From the NCBI GenBank assembly GCA_002221725.1, contig NJFT01000078.1:1-64000 (forward strand): DNA of 64,000 nucleotides, read 5' to 3'. Source of the DNA: Scedosporium boydii (taxonomy: Eukaryota > Ascomycota > Sordariomycetes > Microascales > Microascaceae). Positions 43,435-54,200 of the stretch are shown one piece after another. The notes beneath the pieces are model-generated. The model saw only the letters and a program-made list of their open reading frames with translations. It was not told the origin of the DNA and did not search any database. Position 1 is the stretch's first letter; each line of letters starts with the position of its first letter. The position numbers and the translations under genes are program-made.

Positions 43435-45417
43435 ATGGACGAGCCGGTACCGACACAGGTTGGAGGAGAAACTATGGACGTGGGCACTGTCAGCCGCATC
43501 TTGAAGGATTATGGTATCGATATTGGTCGATCTGAGCTGAAAGCTGCCTTCAACTACCAGAATGGCGACACCTCCCTCTCTGAATGGGCAACCGTTCACC
43601 TCGGTTATGAGACTCTCCTCACACCAGATGAACTCGCTCTGTAGGTCATCCGTTTCCCCCTTTCTGCATTAGTTGTTTGATTTTTATGTTCCCCGCTTTC
43701 CCCATTCGATTCAGAAGAGATAATACCGCTAACCTATTCACACCCATTTAGGTATTCGGCCTTGACAAAGTCCGGTTGTGTCGACCGCTTTAACGCCGCC
43801 TCCAAGGACTCGAGCACGGTTGGCCTGCCGTACCGAGACGAGTCGGAGGTTCGCCAGGCAATCGACGAATTGAATCGCTCGACGGCTGCGATATCGAAGC
43901 AAACCAAGACGCTACGACAGCAGCAGGAGGCCTTGGCGAGATTTGCCAAATCGAGGATCAAGGACGAGGTTGCGAGGTCTGACTTTGATGCTGTGCGTAT
44001 GCACAAGCTTGCCTTGGAGATTCGAAATGCCAAGGTCCACGTGAGTATCGCGACCTCTTTTTTTTTTTTTTTTTTTGACACATGCGCAAATGTTTGACTG
44101 GCGATTAACGCTTGTGGTTCAGGTTGAGGACCTATCGAGGTCCCTTGAAATCAGGATCTCCGAGCTCGAGGAGCAGGATCACACGAAGAATCAAGATTTG
44201 GAGCAGAATATCTCCGCCTTGTTGGAGTCAGACGATAAGTTACTCAGGAGTCTGGAGAAGTTGAGCAATGAGTTCACCCTGACGGACGATCGCAATGACG
44301 ACGCCGTTGACAAACTCCAGGAAACCTGCATGAAGTATGTTTCTCTCTCACCAATATCGCCGCGGATTTGGGGACCAAGACTAACGATGTCCTCCTAGAC
44401 TAATAAAGTGCACGGTCGAAATGATGCGCTGTAAGCTAGATCGAACGTATCTCGAGGCACTGTCAAACGCTTCCCGCAGTCAAGATGACGCCGGCTCCGC
44501 ATCAAGGGAAGACGTCAAAGCTCTCCAAGACGAACTCGATTCTCTCTATTCGGAGATCCTCCCTGTTGTCCAAATGTCTGTCGAAAATCAGTACATGCGT
44601 CCCGCAATGCGAAAGATTACAGCCAAGACTACCCAGGCTCTCGACCATGCGTCGATCGCTGTAGATTACGTACGCTCCTCCCAAGCTGCCCTCTACATGC
44701 TCTAATCTTCTAACTCTCCATCTTTAGATTAAGGGTTGCCTCGATTACCTGCTAGACCACACAAACGCCCTCTTATCCCGCGTCGAGACCTACCGATCCC
44801 ACCAGGCAGCCGCCGCAATAGTCATAAGCACAGCAAAAGCAGAACTAAACAACCCCGTCCCCAAACCCTGCAAGCGCAACGAGGAAAACCGCTCCCCCAC
44901 CCGCCGCCGCCGTCGCAAATCCTCCAACCACGGCTCCCCAGTCCGCACGCGTTCGCGGTCCAACACAGGCGGCCTAGTCCTCCGTCGCCGCCGCTCCTCC
45001 ACGACCATCACAGACGAGCAGCCCATCGAAACCCTCCTACGCATGCTCTCCGTCTCGCTACCCGACCATGCTGGTGCCCGGGAGCAGGTTGCCGCGCTGT
45101 CGAACGTGCTCGCTGAGAGGAGCGCCAAGGCGGATGACGTTGCGGCGAGCGCGCAGCAGGGGTTCGAGGAGGGTGCGGCGATGCATCTTGCGGATGCGAA
45201 GAGGGCTGTTACGCTGCTGAGGGATTGTGTGCTTGCTGATACTCCGTTCGGGAAGGTACGGCTTGTGGATGAGGAGATTGAGGCGTCGATTGGGGTTTTG
45301 GAGGAGGAGATTGAGAAGTTGGGGAGGCAGGTGGATGGGGTGGATCCTAAGAATGTGAAGGTGAGGAGTGAGAAGAGGGAAGAGCTTTTACAGCGATGGG
45401 GCCCCAGCCGGCGATAA
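43435..45417 (+). CDS. HAUS3/augmin-like coiled-coil protein
   Basis: Five exons (43435-43640, 43752-44040, 44123-44334, 44399-44669, 44728-45417) with matching phases give about 555 residues. The N-terminus, VSRILKDYGIDIGRSELKAAF followed by LSEWATVHLGYETLLTPDELALYSAL, follows the pattern of the HAUS3 N-terminal domain, with a small helical region, a W-x-x-x-H/N-L block and L-x-x-x-E-L. HAUS/augmin recruits gamma-tubulin to spindle microtubules to branch them. The rest is mainly coiled coil (about residues 85-240) plus a basic, Arg/Ser-rich linker (RRRRRKSS, RTRSRSNTGG) and a C-terminal helical pair. Fungal augmin subunits are very divergent, so the assignment is tentative; a structural-maintenance or kinetochore coiled-coil protein would be the alternative. 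Intron 2 holds an 18-T run. Confidence 0.55.
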
Positions 45418-45969
45418 TTCTAGGAGTATAGTATAAATCCCCCAATTCAAGATATCAATCAATTGATCCAACGATACTGAACTACAAGTATACCACGTAG
45501 TGTTCATGCAGAAGGTGATCGTCGAGCCGCCCAAAATAGCTGCCAGCTGGTGACAACTGTAAATACGTCAACACCACTCGTTGGTTGCCCCTGGTACCGC
45601 GGGAGCTGCCCCGAAGCTCTTCCACAGCTCCTCCCCACCATCACCTCTTCCCTATTTCCTGTCTAGCTCCCATCTCCAATCGTTTTTCTCAATCGATACA
45701 GATCGTATCAACCAGGCGCGTCGCGATTGGATTTTTCTTTCCTACCAAGCCGTTCCTTACATTAATTTCCTAATTTGTACAATTTCTAACCGCCTGTGCC
45801 TCTCGTTTCCGCTTTCCGCATTTACGCTTGTACCAGCCTGGTTCACCGCACCAATAATGTGACTCGTAACGAAACCGTTTAATCGAACCCTTCGAAACCC
45901 CGGCGTTCGAATCTCCATTGCCGCGCGTCGCATCTTCCCATTTTTCGTACCCAGTACCCGTCGCAAACC
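45418..45969. other. Intergenic / 5' leader of the BTB gene
   Basis: Same-strand spacer between the augmin-like gene and the second BTB gene. The last 300 bp are pyrimidine-rich and probably include promoter and 5' leader. No gene recognised. Confidence 0.4.
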
Positions 45970-47047
45970 ATGTCCGAAGAATTCGACTCCACGCCCGCCC
46001 ATGAGGTGGGGGGCGACACCGAAATGGCTGAAATCCACGAGAGCACCGAGGTTGGCGAGGTCGGCAATGCGACTACCTCGGGAGAGCTCCCTTTTGCCAA
46101 CGAATCTCTGACCGAGAAGAGGACGTCGTTCATGAGCTATTTGATGAGCCCCGTGGTCACGCTGCTGGTTGGTAGCGACGGGAATGAGGCGATTCTCACG
46201 GCGCATCAGGCTCTGCTAGTCCAGAGCCCTTTCTTCAGGCAGGCGTGCGCCGGGTTCACTGAGGATGATATCGTACGTGCCTATGTTTATCCTTGTTCTC
46301 CCCTCTGTTTCAACCGTCTCGGGCTTCCAATGCGCAATGCTTGCTCCCCCGCTCCCGAACGAGCCCCTCCTCCCACCCCAGCCAGAGCTCACATGCTAAA
46401 CCTCTCTCCCACCCGCCAGCCCCGCCAAATCGACCTCGCAGACGAAAACGTCGACGCGATAGGCTCCTTCCTCGAATTCCTCTACACAGGCGACTACTTC
46501 CCCAAGAAACTCCCCGGCCAACGCATCCTAGAAGAAGACCCGTCCCTCCCCGCCGTAGACGATGACGGCAGCCAGCTCCTCCGGCACGCGCGGGTCTACA
46601 CGCTCGCGGACAAGTTCGACGTCCCGACTCTCAAGCAGCTGGCGACATCCAAGATCCACTGCGTCAACTCGACGGCCAAGGGGGAGATCGCGTACGCGAG
46701 GTACGTATACGGGTATACGAGCGCGGACGACGCGGCTATACGGGCGCCGATTGCGAATTTTTGGGCGACGAGGTCGCATACGTTGCGGTCGGAGGCGGAG
46801 GACGAGTTCAAATCGCTGTGTTTGGAGTTTCCCCAGTTTGGATACGATGTTCTCAGTGAGTTTTGTCTTTTCTTAAAGCGCCGGCCTCGCTGCCGAACTT
46901 GTTTGGAGTTGGAGCGGGAACGTTGGCTAATGCAATTCTTGAATCGCAGCTCGCGTATTGGACGAGAAGCTCAAGCGCGAAAGGAGCGAGAAGCTACACC
47001 CCCAGACAGTCAGTGGTCGCAAGCGACAGAGACAGAGTCTTGTCTAA
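45970..47047 (+). CDS. BTB/POZ domain protein
   Basis: Exons 45970-46272, 46420-46855 and 46950-47047 give about 278 residues. After an acidic N-terminal stretch, the BTB domain starts at about residue 55: SPVVTLLVGSDGNEAILTAHQALLVQSPFF (shown in two halves in the protein as strands B1-B2 and helix A1), then the intron, then IDLADENVDAIGSFLEFLYTG, the classic BTB core. Downstream helices (LLRHARVYTLADKFDVPTL) belong to the BTB back region. The C-terminus is Lys/Arg-rich (GRKRQRQSLV), possibly nuclear. Fungal BTB proteins of this size have no general function assigned; cullin-3 adaptor activity is only a guess. Intact. Confidence 0.85.
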
Positions 47048-48292
47048 GAAACCCTTGGCCTGTGCATCTGGCGTGGCAGCACTGCTATGCAGCTATGTGT
47101 AGTTCTCCGTGCAATAGAAGACACGGCCTTCCCTTGCACAATTCCCGGGAAATCGACCGCTTTACTTTTTTTTGGTATTTTGGAATGGGTTCTTGGGAAC
47201 AGATTTGGGCACCACAACTTGCGATTCCGGCGTTGGGACCGGTGCAAGGTGGAGCCAGGGCGGTAACATGCGTTCATTGATTTCTTCGGAGGATGTGAGA
47301 GTGAAACCTGGACGCATAAAACCTCCCGCTAGCGACAGGACGGGCAATGCTGTACATTATTGGGGCGAATCGAGCCATGCGGTTCCGTTTGCCAAAAGTA
47401 TACTACCTTTGACGAGGCTTCTTAACACAATTCAGTTGTGCTTGGGTAGGAATGGTCCGTCAAGAGGTTTTTCTTTCACGGGTTCTTTTCTTTGCTTTTA
47501 TTTTCTGTCTGTATATTATGCGGAGGGAATGTGCTCGAGTAGGGTAGCCATAGCAAATACCACCGTTGTTCAAAAGATTCCGTTCGGCCAAACTCTCATG
47601 AAAAGCCAAGAGACTTGGCACATCCCATCAACGGCGCAATGAACTTCCACTACTCATATCCTGCCATCGGCGACCATCCCAGCGACTTGGAAAGAGGTAT
47701 CATGAGTAAACCAGAACATAGCCATCCATGCCGTTCCCCTCACCCATGTATGGGCGCAGTCAACCATCAGCAAATGGTACACATATTTCCGACGACGCCG
47801 AAAAGGGCCGCGGAAGCACATTGATTAGGGCGAGTGAAAAGAACCCGGGAGGTGGTGAGTCCGGATAATGTTCAATCTTCAACACAGCGAAGACATGCTG
47901 TGGTTTACAACCGGGACCATCCAATTTATTTCTACATGACACATTACCACGGGGCGATCTGCACAAGGTGGGCAGGTCCAGGATATTAATCAAGCGCACA
48001 CGACGAGAGGTGCGATTATCGACTGATCTGAAAATTTGGAAACGGGGAGCGGGCCGGAACTTGGGTTGGAGCCAGGCCGGCATTGAATGGCGAGACTCTT
48101 TATATTATGCACACCAGACCTTCCTTTACTTTGATTTAACTGATTGATAGCCTGCCGTGGATTGCGATTGAAGCAGAACCCGGTGTTTTCTAATCCTTCT
48201 GCCGATTCTACATTCTACTGCAGGGTCCGGATTGATCTCTCTGCAGCCAAGGACTTGCTTCGCCATCCATATAAGGGTGTAAAGCTGCGAGC
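47048..48292. other. Intergenic, no recognisable gene
   Basis: About 1.2 kb between the BTB gene and the hydroxylase gene. TATAAGG at 48270-48276 lies at the right end. No gene recognised. Confidence 0.4.
48270..48276 (+). promoter_or_regulatory. TATA-like element close to the hydroxylase ATG
   Basis: TATAAGG lies only about 17 bp before the first ATG (48293) and about 71 bp before the next in-frame ATG (48347). If it is the working TATA box, transcripts would start near or after the first ATG, which favours the second ATG as the true start. Confidence 0.3.
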
Positions 48293-49303
48293 ATGTCCGA
48301 ATTGAAATCTAACTACAAGAACCTCGCGAATAAATCCTCAACGAAAATGGCTAGCTGGATTAGCAAGGCGACCAGCTTCTCCGCCGGAGTCGCCATCGCC
48401 ATCCTCGCCGTAACGTCCCCCCAGCTCCGTGACGTCGCCACTCTCAACCTCGACTCCTTCCACCGCAACCTCCAAAGCTACTGGCCGGGCAGCAGCACGA
48501 GCGACCTCTCCTCCTCTCCACCTCCAACGGGCGAAAACGCGACGGCGCTGCCGTTCGAATGCCTCGTCCAGCCATATCGGACGCAAATCGTTTCGATGGA
48601 CCCGCTGGTGATTTACATCCACGACTTCATCAGTAAGCGCGAGATCGGGGCCCTTCTCGACGCCGCTGACGGGCTCTTCAAACCTTCCATGACGACAAAG
48701 TACGGACGCACGGCAAAGGATACGTCGAGGACATCCTGGAGCGCGGGACTCCCCGTCGACGTCGACGTCGTCAAATGCGTACTCGCCCGTGCCAACGAGT
48801 TCATGGGGACGATGCTCTCCCCCGGCAAAGACGAGATCGGCTCACCGCAACTAGTCCGGTACAAACCGGGCCAAAAGTTCGATCTACACTACGACTGGTA
48901 CCCCTCCCCGCAACGAACGCAGCGGGACGACAATCGAGACAGGAAATGGAATCGCCCCACGAGCTTCTTCGCCATCCTCGAAGCCGACTGCACCGAAGGA
49001 GAGACATACTTCCCGCACCTGAGCGCCGTGTCGCCTCAGCACAGGGCGGCGCCGGATGCGTTTCCTTGGAGGGAACACGAGAAGGGCGGGTTGGCATTTA
49101 AGCCGATTGCGGGGAACGCGCTGTTTTGGGTTAATTTGTTTGCGAATGGGACGGGGGATGAGAGGACGAGGCATGCGGGGTTGCCGGTGAAGGAGGGGTT
49201 GAAGACGGCGATGAATATTTGGCCGAAGCAGTTTGTAGGGCCGGACGCGTGGGACCCAGAGCCGGAAGTTAAAGAGGGAGAGGGGGAGGCCAAGCAGGAG
49301 TGA
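48293..49303 (+). CDS. Prolyl 4-hydroxylase-like Fe(II)/2-oxoglutarate dioxygenase
   Basis: A 336-residue intron-free type II membrane protein: a short cytosolic start, one hydrophobic anchor (about 29-41), then a lumenal P4H catalytic domain from about residue 100. Iron ligands are His199 and Asp201 in LHYDW and His294 in TRHAGLPV; Lys304 in GLKTAMNIW is placed to hold the 2-oxoglutarate carboxylate. FAILEADCTEGETYFP is the usual strand before the insert. P4Hs hydroxylate proline or other residues in secreted or nuclear proteins. The fungal substrate is unknown. The start is either 48293 or, judging from a TATA-like element, 48347 (MASWISK), which would still keep the anchor. Intact. Confidence 0.85.
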   Translation: MSELKSNYKNLANKSSTKMASWISKATSFSAGVAIAILAVTSPQLRDVATLNLDSFHRNLQSYWPGSSTSDLSSSPPPTGENATALPFECLVQPYRTQIVSMDPLVIYIHDFISKREIGALLDAADGLFKPSMTTKYGRTAKDTSRTSWSAGLPVDVDVVKCVLARANEFMGTMLSPGKDEIGSPQLVRYKPGQKFDLHYDWYPSPQRTQRDDNRDRKWNRPTSFFAILEADCTEGETYFPHLSAVSPQHRAAPDAFPWREHEKGGLAFKPIAGNALFWVNLFANGTGDERTRHAGLPVKEGLKTAMNIWPKQFVGPDAWDPEPEVKEGEGEAKQE

Positions 49304-50265
49304 GGCGGACATAGGCCATCCCGAAACTGGTAGTACTGGAGTTTGGAGTTGGAGGACAACGGGACGGCCTTGTTAGGAATCAAACGACATCCCATTCACG
49401 TTCTTGGGTCGATTGTAATCCCTCCTTGAGTACATCACTCACTCGAAACATATGCCCCATTCTACCCCAGGGAGACTCGACGATGTAAGCGAAAGGAAAA
49501 GAGCGTCTTCCGTACCTTCTTCGACACCACTCGGTCCTGGCCACATACTTTATATACGATTCTCTAGCAAGAACTACTAACCGAGCAGCTCAAGCACCAA
49601 CACTGCGAGTAATTGGCCTAGCGGTCAGTTGCAGCGCTCAGAAAGTTAGAAAAAAGTATTTTTCGTAGCTTCGTGTCCAGCGGGGAATTGCTTCGTTCGA
49701 AGTCCAACCGAAGGGGCGCATGCGATCTTTTTTGCATTTTTTTTTTTTTCGTCGAAAGGATAATGAATATATTCAGGTAAAACAGGGCATGTCCCCTCGT
49801 CTCTGTCTTGGCAATTTAAAACCCGACTATTCTTCCCTTAATTATTTTTTTGATAAACTTAAGAGGTGCTGGTCTGCTAGTGTCGTCGGATTTCATGTAA
49901 GAGAACAACAGCACGATCAAGACCATCACGAATTCCGAGTCACGTGATTTCACGATCCTCTATGAAGTGAGAAGCGAGCTGAAGGGGGGAAATGGGTAAA
50001 TTTACAACGACCTCTTATTCTAGTCATCTCGTAGAGAAGAAAAAATTGAGCCCTTAGTTCGATCGCCAGTTGCAAAGTCGTAGAAGCTGGAAAGGCCTTC
50101 CCTGTTCCAAATCACCAAGGTGGACTCCAGTATTTTGCCCCTCCCCCGCCATGACATTGATTTAAGCGTCAGCCCCGCCAAGATTTTTATCACCACCTCC
50201 CCCGCCCAATTCTCACATCAGAAGCGCAGCATTCGTTCCAGCTCCAAGAGAAGCACATCGTAGCC
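49304..50265. other. Intergenic with T-runs
   Basis: About 1 kb between the hydroxylase gene and the CCDC25 gene. Near 49613-49735 there is a box A-like TGGCCTAGCGG, a weaker box B-like CGTTCGAAGTC and runs of T, but no tRNA fold closes. No protein gene recognised. Confidence 0.4.
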
Positions 50266-51096
50266 ATGGTCTATTACTTTACTTCCACGGCGACTGATCC
50301 GCCGGCCAAGATCTACGTCGGAAAGGACAAGTTCGAGAGTAAAAAAAAAAAAAAAATCTCACAATCATCTCACCACCTCCCATCCACAGACTAACATCCG
50401 AACAGATGAAGATCTCATAAAATACGGCTGGGACGAAGACGTCTGGTTCCACGTCGACAACCTCTCCAGCGCCCACGTCTACCTCCGCATGCAACCCGGC
50501 CAAACATGGGACTCACTCCCCCAAGCCCTCCTCACGGACCTCGCCCAACTGACCAAGGCCAACTCTATCGAGGGCAACAAGAAGGACAACGTCACCGTCA
50601 TCTACACGCCCTGGGCGAACCTGAGGAAGGACGGGAGCATGGATGTCGGGCAAGTGAGCTTCCACGATCAGAAGAAAGTGAAGAAGGTGTTTGTTGCGCA
50701 GAGGGAGAATCCGATTGTGAATCGGTTGAATAAGACCAAAGTGGAGAGGAAGCCGGATTTTAAGGCCGAGAAGGATGAGAGGTTGAAGGAGTTGAGGAGG
50801 AAGGATCAGGCTGCTCAGCAGGCGAGGGTGAGTGAAAACCCGTTTCCATCGTTGTTCTCTCTGACATGTTCTCTCTTTATTTCACCCCTGTGTCATATAC
50901 ATCTTTTTGGATTAGGTGTCCCAGGCAGGCTAACAGAATCCACGTTTAGAAAAAGGAGGAGCTCAAGCAAGCACAAGAGTACAAGGAAAAGAAGTGGCAA
51001 AAGGAGCATGCGTACGATGATCTCTTCGACGAAGACGCGCTCGCGGCTACAAGTAACCAAAACCGCGGTGAAGACTGGGAAGATGACTTCATGTAA
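50266..51096 (+). CDS. CCDC25 / NFACT-R domain protein
   Basis: About 213 residues from exons 50266-50338, 50406-50827 and 50950-51096. The N-terminal domain is NFACT-R (DUF814): MVYYFTSTATDPP, IYVGKDKFEN, DEDVWFHVDNLSSAHVYLR, and VTVIYTPWANLRKDGSMDVGQVSF. The second half is a long charged helix (KVERKPDFKAEKDERLKELRR) and the protein ends in an acidic-aromatic tail, EDWEDDFM, typical of the CCDC25 family. The NFACT-R domain in Rqc2 relatives binds stalled ribosomes; animal CCDC25 also senses extracellular DNA. In fungi the role is unknown and probably tied to ribosomes or RNA. Intron 1 begins with a long A-run. It is convergent with the HeLo fusion gene, 188 bp apart. Confidence 0.9.
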
Positions 51097-51283
51097 TGAG
51101 GAAGAAAAATGAAACTAAAACAAAATAAAACATCATCAAATTAAACAGCGTAAAATGGATATCAATAGTAATAAAAGCCACAAAAGAAAACAATTCTGCC
51201 TGCTAAACGGCGATCTATCCAAGTCCCAAAATCCCATTCATCTCGTTAAACCGAACAAAGCCCTCTTTCTCCCCACCCGCAAG

Positions 51284-54200
51284 TCATAAAAAACGATTCC
51301 CGTAAGCTCTCGGCGTCGGCTGCATACAAACAAGCAGCTCGCCCGACGGCACCTGGGCGCCGGCCACGCTCTTCTCCTCGACCTTTTCTGATAAGTAGGG
51401 TATCTCCAGATTACTACTTCTCGTTACCTTTTTCTTCTTCTTCTCGGCAATCTCCTCCTTCACCTTTCGTAGCGCAGCGCGACTTCGTTTCACCTTTTCG
51501 CTCTGAATCGGCGCCTGCCCATGCTCGTCCTCCGACTCGGCCTCGTCATCCTCATCCTCATCGAAGTCATCATCATCAACCTTCAAGCTCGATATCTTCA
51601 CAAAATCAGCTTCATCTTTCGCCTTCCCCGCCACCACCGTCTCGCCCCCGGGCAGCTTCACCTCCGCCGCCTCCAACGTCTCTGCGATATCGTTCAACAA
51701 CATCTCCATGGGACAGATATACGCCACCTGTTTCCTTTGGCTGTAGGCTAGCACGTGGCCGCACACTCGCCCATTATTCTTGTCGACGACCCACGCGCCG
51801 CTATCCCCCGGCACACCTAGCGGATGGCGCCGACCCGAGGTGCTGCTCGAGTTCCGCGCCGTGCTCGTGATCTGGTACGCGTGGCTCATCGACTTGCGCC
51901 CGTAGATCTTGATGCTCGTGAGCGCCGGGAGGATCTTGCCCGTTTGCACACCGCTCGTCCTCGCGCTACACTGAACTTCTAATCCGGGGAGGAGATCCGT
52001 AGCCACGACGTTCCTCGGCTGCAGCATCAGTGGAGCGCTCCCATCACCACCAGCGGCCCGCGGGAAGGAGTTGGTATTTGGAAGCCTATCGCTCTGGAAC
52101 TCGAAGAGCGCCCAGTCAACCTCGTGGATCAGTCCGCCCTCGTGTCGGCGCCGCAGGCCGCTCGAGGCGTACATTTCACCGAGGCTGAAGCTGTCGAGGT
52201 GGTCCTTGTTCTTGGTCTTGGGCGAGGGAAAGAACCAGTCTTCGACGTCATCGAAGGCCGGCTGCGTGATGATGTAGCCATCGCCGCATCCAGGTTCGAT
52301 GCCGGGGATGTCACCGGGCTCGGTGTACTCGCCCTCTTCGTCGGATTCGTCCTCTTCTTCGTCTTCCTTGTCATCGCTCGTAAGTTCGGTGTCAGAGTCG
52401 GAGTCGGAATCCGAAAATTCGCAGGCATAGTCCTCATCGCTCTCGCCGGAGGAGCTTCCCGACCAACCGCCGTAGGCCACCGACCTTTGGGGCTCTTCCG
52501 CCGATTGGCTACAGCCGGGGTCATCCAACATGTGGTGAACCGTCATGCCATACGGCCTATCGTCGATCATGACTAGTCCGCCGAAACTCACGGCAGGCAG
52601 GTGCCTGTCTCCGATCCAAGCGCCAATACTCGCACCGTTGAGAGGCCGCTCTTGATAAAAGGGGTTGACTGCTGCGGGCTCATCGTCGCTGTCCTCCTCA
52701 TCGTCGGGATTTTGGCGGCTTTCATGTCCCATACTCCGCTTCGCATCCGCTCCGGTGGCAGGGACTTTCCCCTTGCTGGCCCGAATAACCTTGCCCTTGC
52801 ATACCTTGAGGCCGAACTCGGGTGTGGTACCCTCAAACAAATCCGACATCTTGCGGTTGAGAATGTTCTTCACCTTGCCCACGGAGGTACAAACAACGAG
52901 TACTGTGGGCTTGGTGGAAGTCGGTGATGGCCCAATAGCTTCGAGGGAGATTTCCACAGACTCGGGATACTTTCGGTAAAATTGGCGAAGCGCCGTGTTA
53001 ATCTTTGGCATGATGTCTTTGTTCCACCTCTCGATATACTCGGCCGGTATTTCGACTTGAGGGTAGAGTCGCAACCTCTCCTTAGGTTCTGGTCCCGAGA
53101 GACACAACATTGTCAGCGCGGTAACACAATGGAATGAGATTTCGAGGTAAAAAAGAACAACATACCGGATGATTTATCTTTCGAGGTTGGCTTTGTCCCG
53201 ACCTTAGATCCCTGTTTTTCCTTTGGCTCTGTCCGAGGCACCTCTGGCTTCCTATCCACCTTTGTATACCCAGTAGCCACATCGGGAGAAAACTTAGGCG
53301 TCAGTGTTTTCAAAGATGTCCGCTCCATCATCGCCTTTGGGGGCAGAGACCTCATCCTTGGCGATGGGGACGGAACAGCGGGGGCAGGAACGGGGGCAGG
53401 GGTGGGTGCCGGCATCGATTCCTCTCTCATCCTCTCCTCCATAACCCTAAGCTCCAATCCACTAACTCCGTCGATTATGCAACAAGCCTCCAGACACCGA
53501 CTCACATCCATCTGCACAGAAGCGAGGAGCTCATCTCCGGTGGGGCCTTCACCAGAGAACTCTTGCTCGGCGGCGCGCCAGCAGACCTGCACGGCTTTCA
53601 TGTAAAGTGTACCGCACTGGATCGCAAGCTTTTCCATAATAGACTCGGGCACAGATGGAACGCTCGGATCAGGGACCAGCATCTCAATGTTAGACCACAT
53701 ACCGATGCAGAGAAGCACCATGGCGAGGGAGTAGAGGTCCAGCACCCGCAGATCCGTCCAGTTACCCAGCGGCGAATGCTTCGTAATGTACGGATCCAGA
53801 GGATGATGAAACAGCGGCTGGCGTAACGTCGACGTCTCATCCGAAGGCGTGTCGGGGAAGAGCTCAAACGACGTGACGAGCGGCCGTCTTACGTCCGGTT
53901 CGTCGGTATCGTCGCCGATTTTCGCCGAGCAGAAGGCGATGGCGCTGTCGACGAGGTTTCCGTGCGTTATGCCGCGCGTGTGCATGTCGAATACCGTGTT
54001 GGCGAGGTTATGCGCGAGGCGGAACTTGGCCTCGAGTCGCGGTTCATAATCGGGTCGCGAGAGGAGATCCCGGAGAGTGTAGAGCTGTCCTGAGGGGGCA
54101 CGCGTCTGGGGGTCGAAGGAGACGGGGTTGAAGGCTGTGGGGAACTGGTAGACGAGGCCGAGCCTTGAACGCTCCAAGTCCTCGTAGTATCCCAGGAGGC

